Origin: Jejuia sp047345485
GTDB taxonomy: Bacteria; Bacteroidota; Bacteroidia; Flavobacteriales; Flavobacteriaceae
Reading direction: 5' to 3'
NCBI RefSeq assembly: GCF_047345485.1
Contig: NZ_JBLFEN010000001.1
Location: 434,001-498,000, forward strand
DNA length: 64,000 nucleotides
Every line of letters begins with the position of its first letter. The first letter of the stretch is position 1. Shown in pieces: positions 41,008 to 50,007 of the stretch. Both the position numbers and the translations under genes were made by a program. The notes under the pieces were generated by a model. It was not told the DNA's origin. It worked only from the letters and a program-made list of their open reading frames with translations, and searched no databases.

Positions 41008-43441
41008 TTTTTACTTTTTGATTAGTGATTGCCAAATCTATCACATCGCTCATATCTGTAACGTAATGAAACGTTAAACCTTTTAAATAATCTGGTTTAA
41101 TTTCAGCAATATCTCTTCTATTGTCTTCACAAAGTAATATTTCTTTTATTCTAGCGCGTTTAGCAGCTAAAATCTTTTCTTTAATACCGCCTACAGGCAG
41201 CACTTTGCCTCTAAGGGTAATCTCTCCAGTCATTGCTAAACTTTTCTTCACCTTCTTTTGCGTAAACAAAGATACTAAAGATGTTAACATGGTTACACCT
41301 GCGCTTGGACCATCTTTTGGAGTTGCACCTTCAGGCACATGAATATGCACGTTATAACTGCTAAATACCGATGCATCTATACCAAATGTTTCAGCATTAG
41401 ATTTTATATATTCCATCGCAATAGTAGCAGATTCTTTCATTACTTTACCCAAGTTTCCAGTAATTGTCATGGTGCCTTTTCCTTTAGATAATATAGATTC
41501 AATAAACAAAATATCGCCACCTACACTAGTCCACGCTAAACCTGTAACAACACCAGCAACGTTATTATTCTCGTATTTATCGCGCTCTAGCTTAGGACCG
41601 CCCAATACCTCAACAATATCATCATTAGATACTTTTACGTTATAATCTTCTTCCATAGCAATATTTTTAGCACCATAACGTACCATTTTTGCTATTTGTT
41701 TTTCTAAACCACGAACACCAGATTCTCTAGTATAACCTTCCACAATTTTTTCTAGCTGCGGCTTTCCAATTTTTAAGTGAGAATTATCTAAACCATGTTC
41801 TGTTAGCTGTTTTGGTAATAAATGACGTTTTGCTATTTCTACCTTTTCTTCAATAGTATACCCTGTTACATTTATAATTTCCATACGGTCTCTTAACGCA
41901 GGTTGTATGGTTGCTAAACTATTAGAGGTAGCAATAAACATCACTTTAGAAAGGTCGTAGCCCATTTCTAAAAAGTTATCATAAAACTCATTATTCTGCT
42001 CAGGGTCTAAAACCTCTAACATTGCAGAAGATGGATCGCCTTGATGCGAGTTTGATAGTTTATCAATTTCATCTAAAACAAAAACAGGATTTGAGGTTCC
42101 AGCCTTTTTTAAGCTTTGTATAATACGCCCTGGCATTGCTCCAATATATGTCTTCCTGTGTCCTCTAATCTCTGCCTCATCACGTAAACCACCAAGAGAC
42201 ATACGCACATATTCTCTACCTAAAGCCTCGGCTATAGATTTACCTAAAGATGTTTTACCAACCCCTGGAGGCCCGTACAAACAAAGAATTGGCGATTTCA
42301 TGTCATTACGTAACTTTAAAACAGCTAAGTATTCTATAATTCTTCGTTTTACATCATCTAAACCATAATGATCTCTATCTAATATTTTTTTAGCACGCTT
42401 TAAATCGAATTTATCTTTACTAAATTCATTCCAAGGTAAATCTAAAAACAATTCTAAATAGTTACGTTGTATCGAATATTCTGATACTTGCGGATTCATG
42501 CGTTGTAATTTACCTACTTCTTTTTCAAAATGTTTGGCTACTTTTTCGTCCCAAATTTTTTCTTTAGATTTTGCAATCATTTCATCAATCTCCTCATCAT
42601 GACTTACGCCACCCAATTCCTCTTGAATGGTTTTCATTTGTTGATGTAAAAAATATTCACGTTGTTGTTGGCTCATATCCATTTGAACCTTAGACTGAAT
42701 ATCATTTTTAAGTGCTAATTTTTGAAATTCTACATTCATAAATTTCAAGGTAGCTAACGCACGACTTTTTAGGTCGTTATTTTCTAAAAGTTCCTGCTTT
42801 TCAGATACCGAAAGATTCATGTTTGAAGACACAAAATTTACTAAAAACGAGTTACTTTCTATGTTTTTAATAGCGAAAGACGCTTCACTAGGAATATTAG
42901 GGCTTTCCTTAATAATTTCTAGTGCTAAGTCCTTTATAGAATCTATTATTGCTGTAAACTCTTTATTCTTTTTTGCAGGTTTAGCTTCTGGCAAATCTTC
43001 TATTGTAGCTGTAATGTATGGCGTTTCAGAAACTACCTCCTTCACCTTAAAACGCTTTTTCCCTTGTATAATAACAGTAACGTTACCATCTGGCATTTTT
43101 AAAACCCTTAAAATACGAGCTACAGTTCCTGTATTAAAAATATCTTTTCCAGAAGGTGTTTCAATCGTTTCATCTTTTTGTGCTACAACACCTATAACTT
43201 TACCACCTTTATTAGCATCGTTAATCAGTTTTATAGATTGATCTCTTCCTGCAGTTATTGGTATTACTACGCCTGGGAATAATACCGTGTTACGTAATGC
43301 TAAAATTGGTAAAGATGCTGGGAGTTCTTCTTTATTTATGGCCTCTTCATCTTCTGGTGTCATTAATGGGATTAACTCTGAATTTTCATCAAACTCCTGC
43401 AATGACAAACTGTCAAATGTTATAAAATTAGATTTCTTCAT
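40991..43441 (-). CDS. lon: ATP-dependent Lon protease
   Basis: 816 residues with the LonA order: N-terminal substrate domain (LPILALRNTVLFPGVVIPI), AAA+ module with Walker A GPPGVGKTSLG and Walker B VFVLDEIDK, and a C-terminal serine-lysine protease domain with PKDGPSAG (catalytic Ser) and the later Lys in GGIKEKILAAKRA. Lon removes misfolded and regulatory proteins in the cytosol. It overlaps the LysM gene downstream. The upstream gap of about 160 bases to the rhomboid gene should hold its promoter. Confidence 0.96.
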   Translation of the reverse strand: MKKSNFITFDSLSLQEFDENSELIPLMTPEDEEAINKEELPASLPILALRNTVLFPGVVIPITAGRDQSIKLINDANKGGKVIGVVAQKDETIETPSGKDIFNTGTVARILRVLKMPDGNVTVIIQGKKRFKVKEVVSETPYITATIEDLPEAKPAKKNKEFTAIIDSIKDLALEIIKESPNIPSEASFAIKNIESNSFLVNFVSSNMNLSVSEKQELLENNDLKSRALATLKFMNVEFQKLALKNDIQSKVQMDMSQQQREYFLHQQMKTIQEELGGVSHDEEIDEMIAKSKEKIWDEKVAKHFEKEVGKLQRMNPQVSEYSIQRNYLELFLDLPWNEFSKDKFDLKRAKKILDRDHYGLDDVKRRIIEYLAVLKLRNDMKSPILCLYGPPGVGKTSLGKSIAEALGREYVRMSLGGLRDEAEIRGHRKTYIGAMPGRIIQSLKKAGTSNPVFVLDEIDKLSNSHQGDPSSAMLEVLDPEQNNEFYDNFLEMGYDLSKVMFIATSNSLATIQPALRDRMEIINVTGYTIEEKVEIAKRHLLPKQLTEHGLDNSHLKIGKPQLEKIVEGYTRESGVRGLEKQIAKMVRYGAKNIAMEEDYNVKVSNDDIVEVLGGPKLERDKYENNNVAGVVTGLAWTSVGGDILFIESILSKGKGTMTITGNLGKVMKESATIAMEYIKSNAETFGIDASVFSSYNVHIHVPEGATPKDGPSAGVTMLTSLVSLFTQKKVKKSLAMTGEITLRGKVLPVGGIKEKILAAKRARIKEILLCEDNRRDIAEIKPDYLKGLTFHYVTDMSDVIDLAITNQKVKNAKKL

Positions 43442-43600
43442 ATAGTAGTTTAGGTCATTCTGTCATTAAAACAAAATATGCCTTATTTCAAATTTATTTA
43501 AATACAAAACAAACACCTGTAAATCAATTTATTACTAAATATGCAGATGTTCTTCTATACTCTTAAATTCAATAGTTGTGCCAACTAGAAAATTATTTAT

Positions 43601-44236
43601 TTAAATCTTTCCCATTTTCTGCAACACAAAAAGTATTACAATAGGAATAGCTAGAAGCAACACAAAAAGAAGACTTGTTTGAAATAAAGAAGGCGATAGC
43701 AAAAGTGTAAATAAATAACCACCTACTGCACCACCAAAATGCGCATCATGACCAATATTGCCAATACGTTTTTTCATACCATAAATAGAATACAACAAAT
43801 AGCCAATACCAAAAGCAAAACCTGGTATAAAAAAATTAATTTTCATCATGGGTTCGAATAGAATAGCAGAATATATGATTCCCATTACAGCGCCACTAGC
43901 ACCAACAGCACTATAATGATATTCATCTTTATGAAAATAATAGGATAAAAAATTACCAACTAGTAAACTCCCAATATAAACAGTTAAAAAGCCAATACTA
44001 CCAAGTTTTAAGATTACTAAACCAGAAAAGAAATAAAGTGTAACCATATTAAAAAGTAGGTGTTGCATGTCTACATGCAAAAAACCAGCGCTAAATAGTC
44101 TTATTCTTTCGCCCCGTTTTAAACCTCCAACATTAAATTTGTACTTCTCAAAAAAGCTAAAATCATTAAACCCTTTATAAGAAATCAATACATTTGCTGC
44201 TATAATAACAACTGTAATAATATCTAATTTGCCCAT
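43601..44236 (-). CDS. Rhomboid-family intramembrane serine protease
   Basis: 211 residues with six transmembrane helices. The catalytic dyad is visible: Ser114 in GASGAV (GxSG) and His165 in AHFGG within the last helix. The conserved HLLFNM motif (residues 59-64) and RLFSAGFLHVD loop fit the bacterial GlpG/YqgP group. Substrates are unknown. It is on the same strand as lon, and the acyltransferase gene begins divergently 63 bases away. Confidence 0.93.
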   Translation of the reverse strand: MGKLDIITVVIIAANVLISYKGFNDFSFFEKYKFNVGGLKRGERIRLFSAGFLHVDMQHLLFNMVTLYFFSGLVILKLGSIGFLTVYIGSLLVGNFLSYYFHKDEYHYSAVGASGAVMGIIYSAILFEPMMKINFFIPGFAFGIGYLLYSIYGMKKRIGNIGHDAHFGGAVGGYLFTLLLSPSLFQTSLLFVLLLAIPIVILFVLQKMGKI

Positions 44237-44299
44237 TGTGTAGTAAACATTTAAAATCTAATTAACATATATTTGCTCCTACAAATCTAAAACTAATAA

Positions 44300-45181
44300 A
44301 TGCATTTTTTAGCTTATATACTACTTTATCCTTTATTATATCTAATTTCTATATTACCGTTTAGGATATTATACTTTGTTTCGGATGTTTTATATGTTTT
44401 AATATATCGCATTTTTGGCTATCGCAAAAAAGTAGTATATAGCAATTTAAACCTAGTGTTCCCTGATAAATCAGATAAAGAAATTAAACGTATTACTAAG
44501 GTGTTTTACCACCATTTGTGTGATATGATTGTAGAAGCCATAAAATCGCTTTCTATTTCTAAAAGTGAAATGCAAAAACGCTATAAATTTACTAATGTAG
44601 AAGTAGTACAAAATATAGAGGCACAGCATAAAAGTACTATTTTAATGTGTGCACATTATGGCAGTTGGGAATGGATTTTTATACTTCAAACCTACGTGAA
44701 ATCTACTGGAACTGCGGTATATAAACCTTTAGCTAATAAGTATTTTGACAGACTAGTAAAACGTATTAGAGCTAAATACAACAGTTATTTGATTTCAACC
44801 AGAGAGATTATTCCAACCTTAATTAAACTAAAAAGAGATGGTATTATTTCTATTAATGGTTTTGTGTCCGACCAATCACCAAAACTAGATAAAGCCTACC
44901 ATTGGCAAAATTTTATGGGTGTAAAAGTACCTGTACATACTGGCGCAGAAATGTTAGCCAAAAAACTAGATATGGCCGTTGTATTTTTTAAGGTTAAAAA
45001 AGTAAAACGTGGATTTTATGAAACTACGTTTGAAACTATAACACTAACACCAAAAGCATTTGAAGATTATCAAATTACAGATACGTTTTTAAAACTAGTT
45101 GAAAACCAAATACATGAAGCGCCAGAGTATTATTTATGGACCCATAAACGCTGGAAACATAAAGACAAAGCTCCTAAATAA
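44300..45181 (+). CDS. LpxL/HtrB-like lysophospholipid/lipid A acyltransferase
   Basis: 293 residues. One N-terminal membrane segment (LAYILLYPLLYLISILPF) and the HtrB/MsbB domain with the catalytic HYGSWE (HxxxxE), an SDQSP motif and a later PEYYLWTHKRWK. The family adds secondary acyl chains to lipid A on the inner membrane. Whether it acts on lipid A or on another glycolipid (Bacteroidetes also make amino lipids) cannot be told. The stop codon lies inside the terminator stem. Confidence 0.9.
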   Translation: MHFLAYILLYPLLYLISILPFRILYFVSDVLYVLIYRIFGYRKKVVYSNLNLVFPDKSDKEIKRITKVFYHHLCDMIVEAIKSLSISKSEMQKRYKFTNVEVVQNIEAQHKSTILMCAHYGSWEWIFILQTYVKSTGTAVYKPLANKYFDRLVKRIRAKYNSYLISTREIIPTLIKLKRDGIISINGFVSDQSPKLDKAYHWQNFMGVKVPVHTGAEMLAKKLDMAVVFFKVKKVKRGFYETTFETITLTPKAFEDYQITDTFLKLVENQIHEAPEYYLWTHKRWKHKDKAPK

Positions 45182-45198
45182 ATTTAGGAGGTTTTGTT
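45171..45198 (+). terminator. Terminator overlapping the acyltransferase stop codon
   Basis: CTCCTAAAT and ATTTAGGAG pair perfectly around a 2-base loop that contains part of the TAA stop. A GTTTTGTTT tail follows. Confidence 0.7.
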
Positions 45199-45401
45199 TA
45201 ATAAAATAATTTCTTGAAACGAACTATCCTCGAGGCAGAGTCATAGAGGTATTTCGATCGTTTCATTTTTGACTTTTTGGTCAAAAAACCGAAATTATGT
45301 TATTTAGATCCCGAAACAAGTTCGGGATGACAATTTCAACGGAAACCACGACGCAGAGTGTCGAGGAATTCTTTTCGATTAAATTATTAGTAATTAAAAA
45401 A
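45199..45401. repeat. Intergenic repeat mosaic with TTCGGGA hairpin
   Basis: About 200 bases. The hairpin CCCGAA-ACAAG-TTCGGG with a trailing ATGACA (45310-45333) is a common intergenic palindrome in Bacteroidetes genomes. GAGGCAGAGTCATAGAGG and GACGCAGAGTGTCGAGGAAT flank it. No gene is present. Confidence 0.6.
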
Positions 45402-46790
45402 CTAGCTAGCTGCAATAGCACCTATTTCTTCAATAAACTTATCTGCTAAACCATCGGCTTCTTCCTGAGATTTTGCTTCGGTATAAATTCTAATTATTGG
45501 CTCTGTATTACTTTTACGTAGATGCGCCCAACTTTCAGAGAAATCTATTTTAACACCATCAATGGTAGTTAATTTTTCATTTTGGTAAAGCTCTTCCATG
45601 GTTTTTAAAATACCATCAACATCCAAATCTGGTGTTAATTGTATTTTCTTCTTACTCATAAAATAATTAGGATAGGTTTTTCGTAATTCACTTACTTTCA
45701 TGCCTTTTTCAGCTAATAAACTCAAAAATAATGCAATCCCTACTAAGGCATCACGCCCATAGTGTATTTCAGGATAAATAATACCACCATTACCCTCACC
45801 ACCAATAACTACATTGTTTTTCTTCATCAGTTTTACCACATTTACTTCGCCTACTGCTGAGGCTTCATAAGTGCCACCATGTTTCTCAGTTACATCACGT
45901 AATGCGCGTGTAGAACTCATATTGCTTACTGTGTTTCCTGGATTATGCCCCAATACATAATCTGCACATGCTACTAATGTATATTCTTCGCCAAACATAT
46001 CACCGTTTTCATCCATAAACGCTAAACGATCTACATCAGGATCTACCACAATACCAAAATCTGCATTGTGCTTTTTAACAGCGTCAGACAAATCAGTTAA
46101 GTGTTCTTTTAAAGGTTCTGGGTTATGAGGAAAATGTCCGTTTGGCTCACAATACAGCTCAACAACATCAACACCTAAACGCTCTAATAATAAAGGAATA
46201 ACTATACCTCCTGTAGAATTCACACCATCAACTACTACTTTAAAACGTTCTGCCTCTATAGCTTTAACATTTACCAGCGGCAAATCTAAAACCTCAATAA
46301 TATGTAAATCGAAGTAGGCTTTATTTTTGGTAATCTTTCCTAAGCTATCTACATCGGCAAACTCTATAGTATTTCCTTCAGCTAATTCTAAAATCTTAGC
46401 ACCTTCATCAGCATCTAAAAACTCACCTTTTTCGTTTAAAAGTTTAAGCGCATTCCATTGTTTCGGGTTATGGCTAGCTGTTAAAATAATACCCCCATCG
46501 GCATGTTCCATAGGTACTGCAACCTCTACGGTAGGTGTTGTAGATAATCCTAAATCAATAACATGAATACCTTGCCCTACTAAGGTTTGCATAACTAAAC
46601 TCTGAATCATCTTTCCAGAAATTCTAGCATCTCTACCAACTACAACTTTGTAATTTTCTTTTTTGCGGTGTTGCTTTAACCAAGCACCATAAGCAGCCGC
46701 AAATTTAACAGCATCAATTGGTGTAAGGTTTTCGCCTACAGTACCACCAATGGTACCTCTAATTCCTGAAATAGATTTTATAAGTGTCAT
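45402..46790 (-). CDS. glmM: Phosphoglucosamine mutase
   Basis: About 462 residues of the alpha-D-phosphohexomutase superfamily. The phosphoserine loop is TASHNPKQWN, the metal loop is DPDVDRLA, the sugar-binding loop is GGEGNGG and the phosphate-binding loop is RKSNTEPIIRIY. The ATG at 46790 (MTLIKSISGIRG) is chosen; a longer frame would run back through the promoter. It converts glucosamine-6-phosphate to glucosamine-1-phosphate for cell-wall and LPS precursors. The short phospho loop leaves phosphomannomutase activity possible. It is divergent from the ACP phosphodiesterase gene. Confidence 0.9.
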   Translation of the reverse strand: MTLIKSISGIRGTIGGTVGENLTPIDAVKFAAAYGAWLKQHRKKENYKVVVGRDARISGKMIQSLVMQTLVGQGIHVIDLGLSTTPTVEVAVPMEHADGGIILTASHNPKQWNALKLLNEKGEFLDADEGAKILELAEGNTIEFADVDSLGKITKNKAYFDLHIIEVLDLPLVNVKAIEAERFKVVVDGVNSTGGIVIPLLLERLGVDVVELYCEPNGHFPHNPEPLKEHLTDLSDAVKKHNADFGIVVDPDVDRLAFMDENGDMFGEEYTLVACADYVLGHNPGNTVSNMSSTRALRDVTEKHGGTYEASAVGEVNVVKLMKKNNVVIGGEGNGGIIYPEIHYGRDALVGIALFLSLLAEKGMKVSELRKTYPNYFMSKKKIQLTPDLDVDGILKTMEELYQNEKLTTIDGVKIDFSESWAHLRKSNTEPIIRIYTEAKSQEEADGLADKFIEEIGAIAAS

Positions 46791-46815
46791 ACTATAACAT
46801 ATTAAATTTAAAACG

Positions 46816-46823
46816 CAAATATA
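46816..46823 (-). promoter_or_regulatory. Candidate -7 box for glmM
   Basis: TATATTTG on the minus strand, 25 bases before the chosen glmM start. No well-spaced TTG is seen. It supports the shorter glmM start. Confidence 0.4.
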
Positions 46824-46870
46824 CAGTTTCAAAATTGTATTTGTTATCCTCTTATTTGTAAATTACCACA

Positions 46871-47470
46871 ATGAACTATTTAGCGCATATTTATCTATCG
46901 GGTAACAATCATTTAGTAACTATAGGAAACTTTATAGCTGATGGTGTTAAAGGCAAACAGTATAAAATTTACGATAGAGACATCCAAATTGGGATACTCC
47001 TACATCGCCATATTGATACTTATACCGATGCACATAAAACCGTAAGATTAAGTACGAAACGATTGCATAAAAAATATGGGCACTTTTCTGGTATTATTGT
47101 AGATATTTTATACGATCATTTTTTAGCAAAAAATTGGAATACTTACAGTAATATACCATTAGAGAATTATGTTGATGATTTTTACAAGTCTTTAAAAGAC
47201 AACTATGAAGTATTACCAACTCGCATACAAAAAATGATGCCATATATGATTACAGACAATTGGCTTTTAAACTACGCTTCTATTGAAGGTATAGCAAAGG
47301 TATTGTATGGTATGAACAAAAGAACTAAAAACATATCTGGCATGGACAAAGCTGTAAAAGAGCTAGAAGAATTTTATAGTGAATTTGAAAAAGAGTTTAC
47401 TAGTTTTTTTGAAGAACTTACTTTATTTTCAAAAGAAAAAATCATTGAATTAAACCATACTGTACAATGA
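46871..47470 (+). CDS. acpH: Acyl-carrier-protein phosphodiesterase
   Basis: 199 residues matching the AcpH family: MNYLAHIYLSGNN start, GNFIADGVKG, RHIDTYTDAHK (metal/acid motif of the HD-like fold) and VDILYDHFLAKNW. AcpH removes the phosphopantetheine arm from acyl carrier protein. Here it overlaps the following gamma-glutamyltransferase gene by four bases (ATGA), so they were built as one transcript. Confidence 0.88.
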   Translation: MNYLAHIYLSGNNHLVTIGNFIADGVKGKQYKIYDRDIQIGILLHRHIDTYTDAHKTVRLSTKRLHKKYGHFSGIIVDILYDHFLAKNWNTYSNIPLENYVDDFYKSLKDNYEVLPTRIQKMMPYMITDNWLLNYASIEGIAKVLYGMNKRTKNISGMDKAVKELEEFYSEFEKEFTSFFEELTLFSKEKIIELNHTVQ

Positions 47471-49161
47471 AACTATATTACACATTTTTAATGGTATTAA
47501 TTTGTATTTGCTCTTGTAAAAACAAAAAAAATACTATAGATGATAATAGAGGTGTTACAGCAAAAAACGGTATGATAGTTTCAGCTAGAGCTGAGGCTTC
47601 TAAAATAGGTGTAGATATTTTAAAACTTGGCGGTAATGCCTTTGATGCTATGATAGCTACTGAATTAGCACTAGCCGTATCCTACCCTATGGCTGGCAAT
47701 TTAGGTGGTGGCGGTTTTATGGTGTTTCGAAAAGCAAACGGAGATATTGGGTCTTTAGACTACAGAGAAAAAGCACCACTGGCAGCAACTAAAAACATGT
47801 TTTTAAACAAAAATGGTACTGTAATAAAAAACAAAAGTACTTTAGGAGCTATGTCTGTAGCTGTACCGGGAACTATAGCAGGTATTTTTGAAGTGCATAA
47901 AAAATTTGGAACACTACCAATAGAAACGCTGCTACAACCTGCTATAGACTTAGCAAAAAAGGGTGTTATTGTTACTACTAAGCAAGAACACCGCATAAAA
48001 CGGCACCAACCACTTATTGATAGTGTAAACACAGAACAGATAGTTTTTGATAAAAACTGGAAGGCTGGTGATTATATCATACAAAATGCCCTAGCCGAAA
48101 CTTTAATAAAAATTTAAAAAAACGGAAAAGATGAATTTTACAAAGGAGACACAGCAAAAAAAATAGCAAGTTTCATTCAAAAAAATGGAGGTATTATTAC
48201 TGAAGAAGATTTAAGAATGTACAAACCAAAATGGAGAAAACCCATCACTTTTAATTATGATGATTTAAAAATTATATCTATGGGGCCACCATCTAGCGGA
48301 GGTATATGCTTAGGGCAAATTATGACCATGATTGCACCTTTTCATCTAGATACTTACGGGCATAATACTTTAAAAACCATACAGATAATAACTGAAGCTG
48401 AAAAACGCGCCTATGCAGATAGGAGTTTTTATTTGGGTGATCCTGATTTTGTAAAAATACCCACTAGTATTCTTTTAAACATATCGTATTTAAATGGAAG
48501 AATGCGAAATTTTTCTTTTGAAAAAGCAACAGATTCTAAAACGTTATCGCATGGTAATATAGAAATTAATGAAAGTATGGAAACCACTCATTATTCCATT
48601 ATTGATCAATTTGGAAATGCTGTTGCCGTAACAACTACTTTAAATGGTGCTTATGGCTCAAAATTATATGCTCAAGAATTAGGGTTCTTTTTTAATAACC
48701 AAATGGATGATTTTAGTAGTAAACCAGGAATACCTAACATGTTTGGTTTAACTGGTGGCGCTGCAAATAGTATTGCTCCAGAAAAACGCATGTTAAGTTC
48801 TATGACACCAACAATTATAGAAAAAAACGGAGCATTATTTATGGTTATTGGTACACCAGGAGGCTCAACAATTATAACATCGGTTTTACAAACTATTTTA
48901 AATGTTCATGAGTTTAAAATGACTATGCAAGACGCCGTAAATGCACCAAGATTTCATCACCAATGGCTTCCAGAACCTATATTTATGGAACCAAATGCAT
49001 TTGATGACCCCTTAATAAATAAGCTGAAGAAATTAGGATACACAGTTGCTATACGAGAATCTAAAATAATAGGCAAGGTCGATGCAATACTCGTTTTAGA
49101 GGATAACACGTTAGAGGGTGGTGCAGATTATCGAGGAGATGATACAGCCATCGGTTTTTGA
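47467..49161 (+). pseudogene. ggt: Gamma-glutamyltransferase interrupted by an in-frame stop
   Basis: Two pieces in the same frame, 47467-48117 and 48118-49161, are separated only by a TAA at 48115-48117. After the stop the frame continues at once with family sequence (KNGKDEFYKGDTAKK). Before it: lipobox ICSCK, GGNAFDAMIA and GNLGGGGFM. After it: the autocleavage Thr in METTHYSIID, the GSKLYAQELGFFFNNQMDDF region and GTPGGSTI. A single CAA-to-TAA change explains the break. The enzyme should be periplasmic, cleaving glutathione-like peptides. Unless the stop is read through or is a sequencing error, the large subunit is truncated. Confidence 0.85.
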
Positions 49162-49222
49162 TATTTATATTTCTGTAAATCAATGACATTTGGTAATTTA
49201 GAGGCTTAAACTTAGCCCTAAA

Positions 49223-49921
49223 ATGAAACTAAAAAAACCATTAAAAATTAGTCTTGGTGTTATTACCTTTATAACACTTCCAAGCCTTCTCTTTTTTGGT
49301 TTCCTATATTTTAAACATCATCAAGACTTACCGCTTGGAACAGAAGGTAAACCTGCCGACGATTTAGCCACAAAAATGCTTTTAGCTTTAAACTATGAGG
49401 CATATACTAGTACAGATTACATAGAATGGACGTTTAAAAATAGGCGGCATTACGAGTGGGATAAAACTAAAAATATTTGTGAGGTATTTTGGAAGGAATA
49501 TAAAATTAGATTAGACTTAAAAGAGCATTCTCAAAGTAAAGCTTTTGTACACGGGTTTACTATTGAAGGTGATATGGGTAAGGAATTGGTTGAAGAAGCT
49601 AAAGATTATTTTAATAATGATATATTTTGGCTAATAGCACCGTTTCAAGTATTTGATGTTGGTGTAACCAGAAAACTAGTTACGCTACCTAATACTAAAA
49701 AAGGATTACTGGTAACATATAATAATAACGCTTCGTATTTATGGCATTTTAGTGATACGGGCATGCCAAAAAGCTTTAACATGTGGGATTCTAACACACC
49801 AATAGACGGTTTAGAAGCCTCTTGGAACGATTGGCAAATAACTGAAACTGGTGTAAAACTACCTACCTTTCACAAAATACTCTTTTTTAGCTCAGAAATA
49901 TCTGATGTAAAAACAGATTAA
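49223..49921 (+). CDS. Uncharacterised membrane-anchored protein
   Basis: 232 residues. One N-terminal hydrophobic segment (about 9-28, SLGVITFITLPSLLFFGFLY), then a soluble mixed alpha/beta domain rich in Trp (DYIEWTFKNRRHYEWDKTKN, SYLWHFSDTGMPKSFNMWD, WNDWQITETGVKLPTFHKI). No family is named with confidence. It stands between the broken ggt gene and uvrA with separate gaps, so it is probably transcribed alone. Confidence 0.75.
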   Translation: MKLKKPLKISLGVITFITLPSLLFFGFLYFKHHQDLPLGTEGKPADDLATKMLLALNYEAYTSTDYIEWTFKNRRHYEWDKTKNICEVFWKEYKIRLDLKEHSQSKAFVHGFTIEGDMGKELVEEAKDYFNNDIFWLIAPFQVFDVGVTRKLVTLPNTKKGLLVTYNNNASYLWHFSDTGMPKSFNMWDSNTPIDGLEASWNDWQITETGVKLPTFHKILFFSSEISDVKTD

Positions 49922-50007
49922 CTACTCCTGGTTTTTAACGCTTTTATAACATCAACCCTACTTCATTTTTAACCTCAAAAAACGTAACTTCGCAACTTTG
50001 CGTTGCT

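Noticed and set aside
42819..43241. 140-codon frame opposite lon
   Set aside because: Lies wholly inside the conserved N-terminal domain of Lon; no independent start signal or motif.
43850..43870. GGTTCGAAT-like T-loop sequence suggesting a tRNA
   Set aside because: Inside the rhomboid coding frame and no cloverleaf arms could be found around it.
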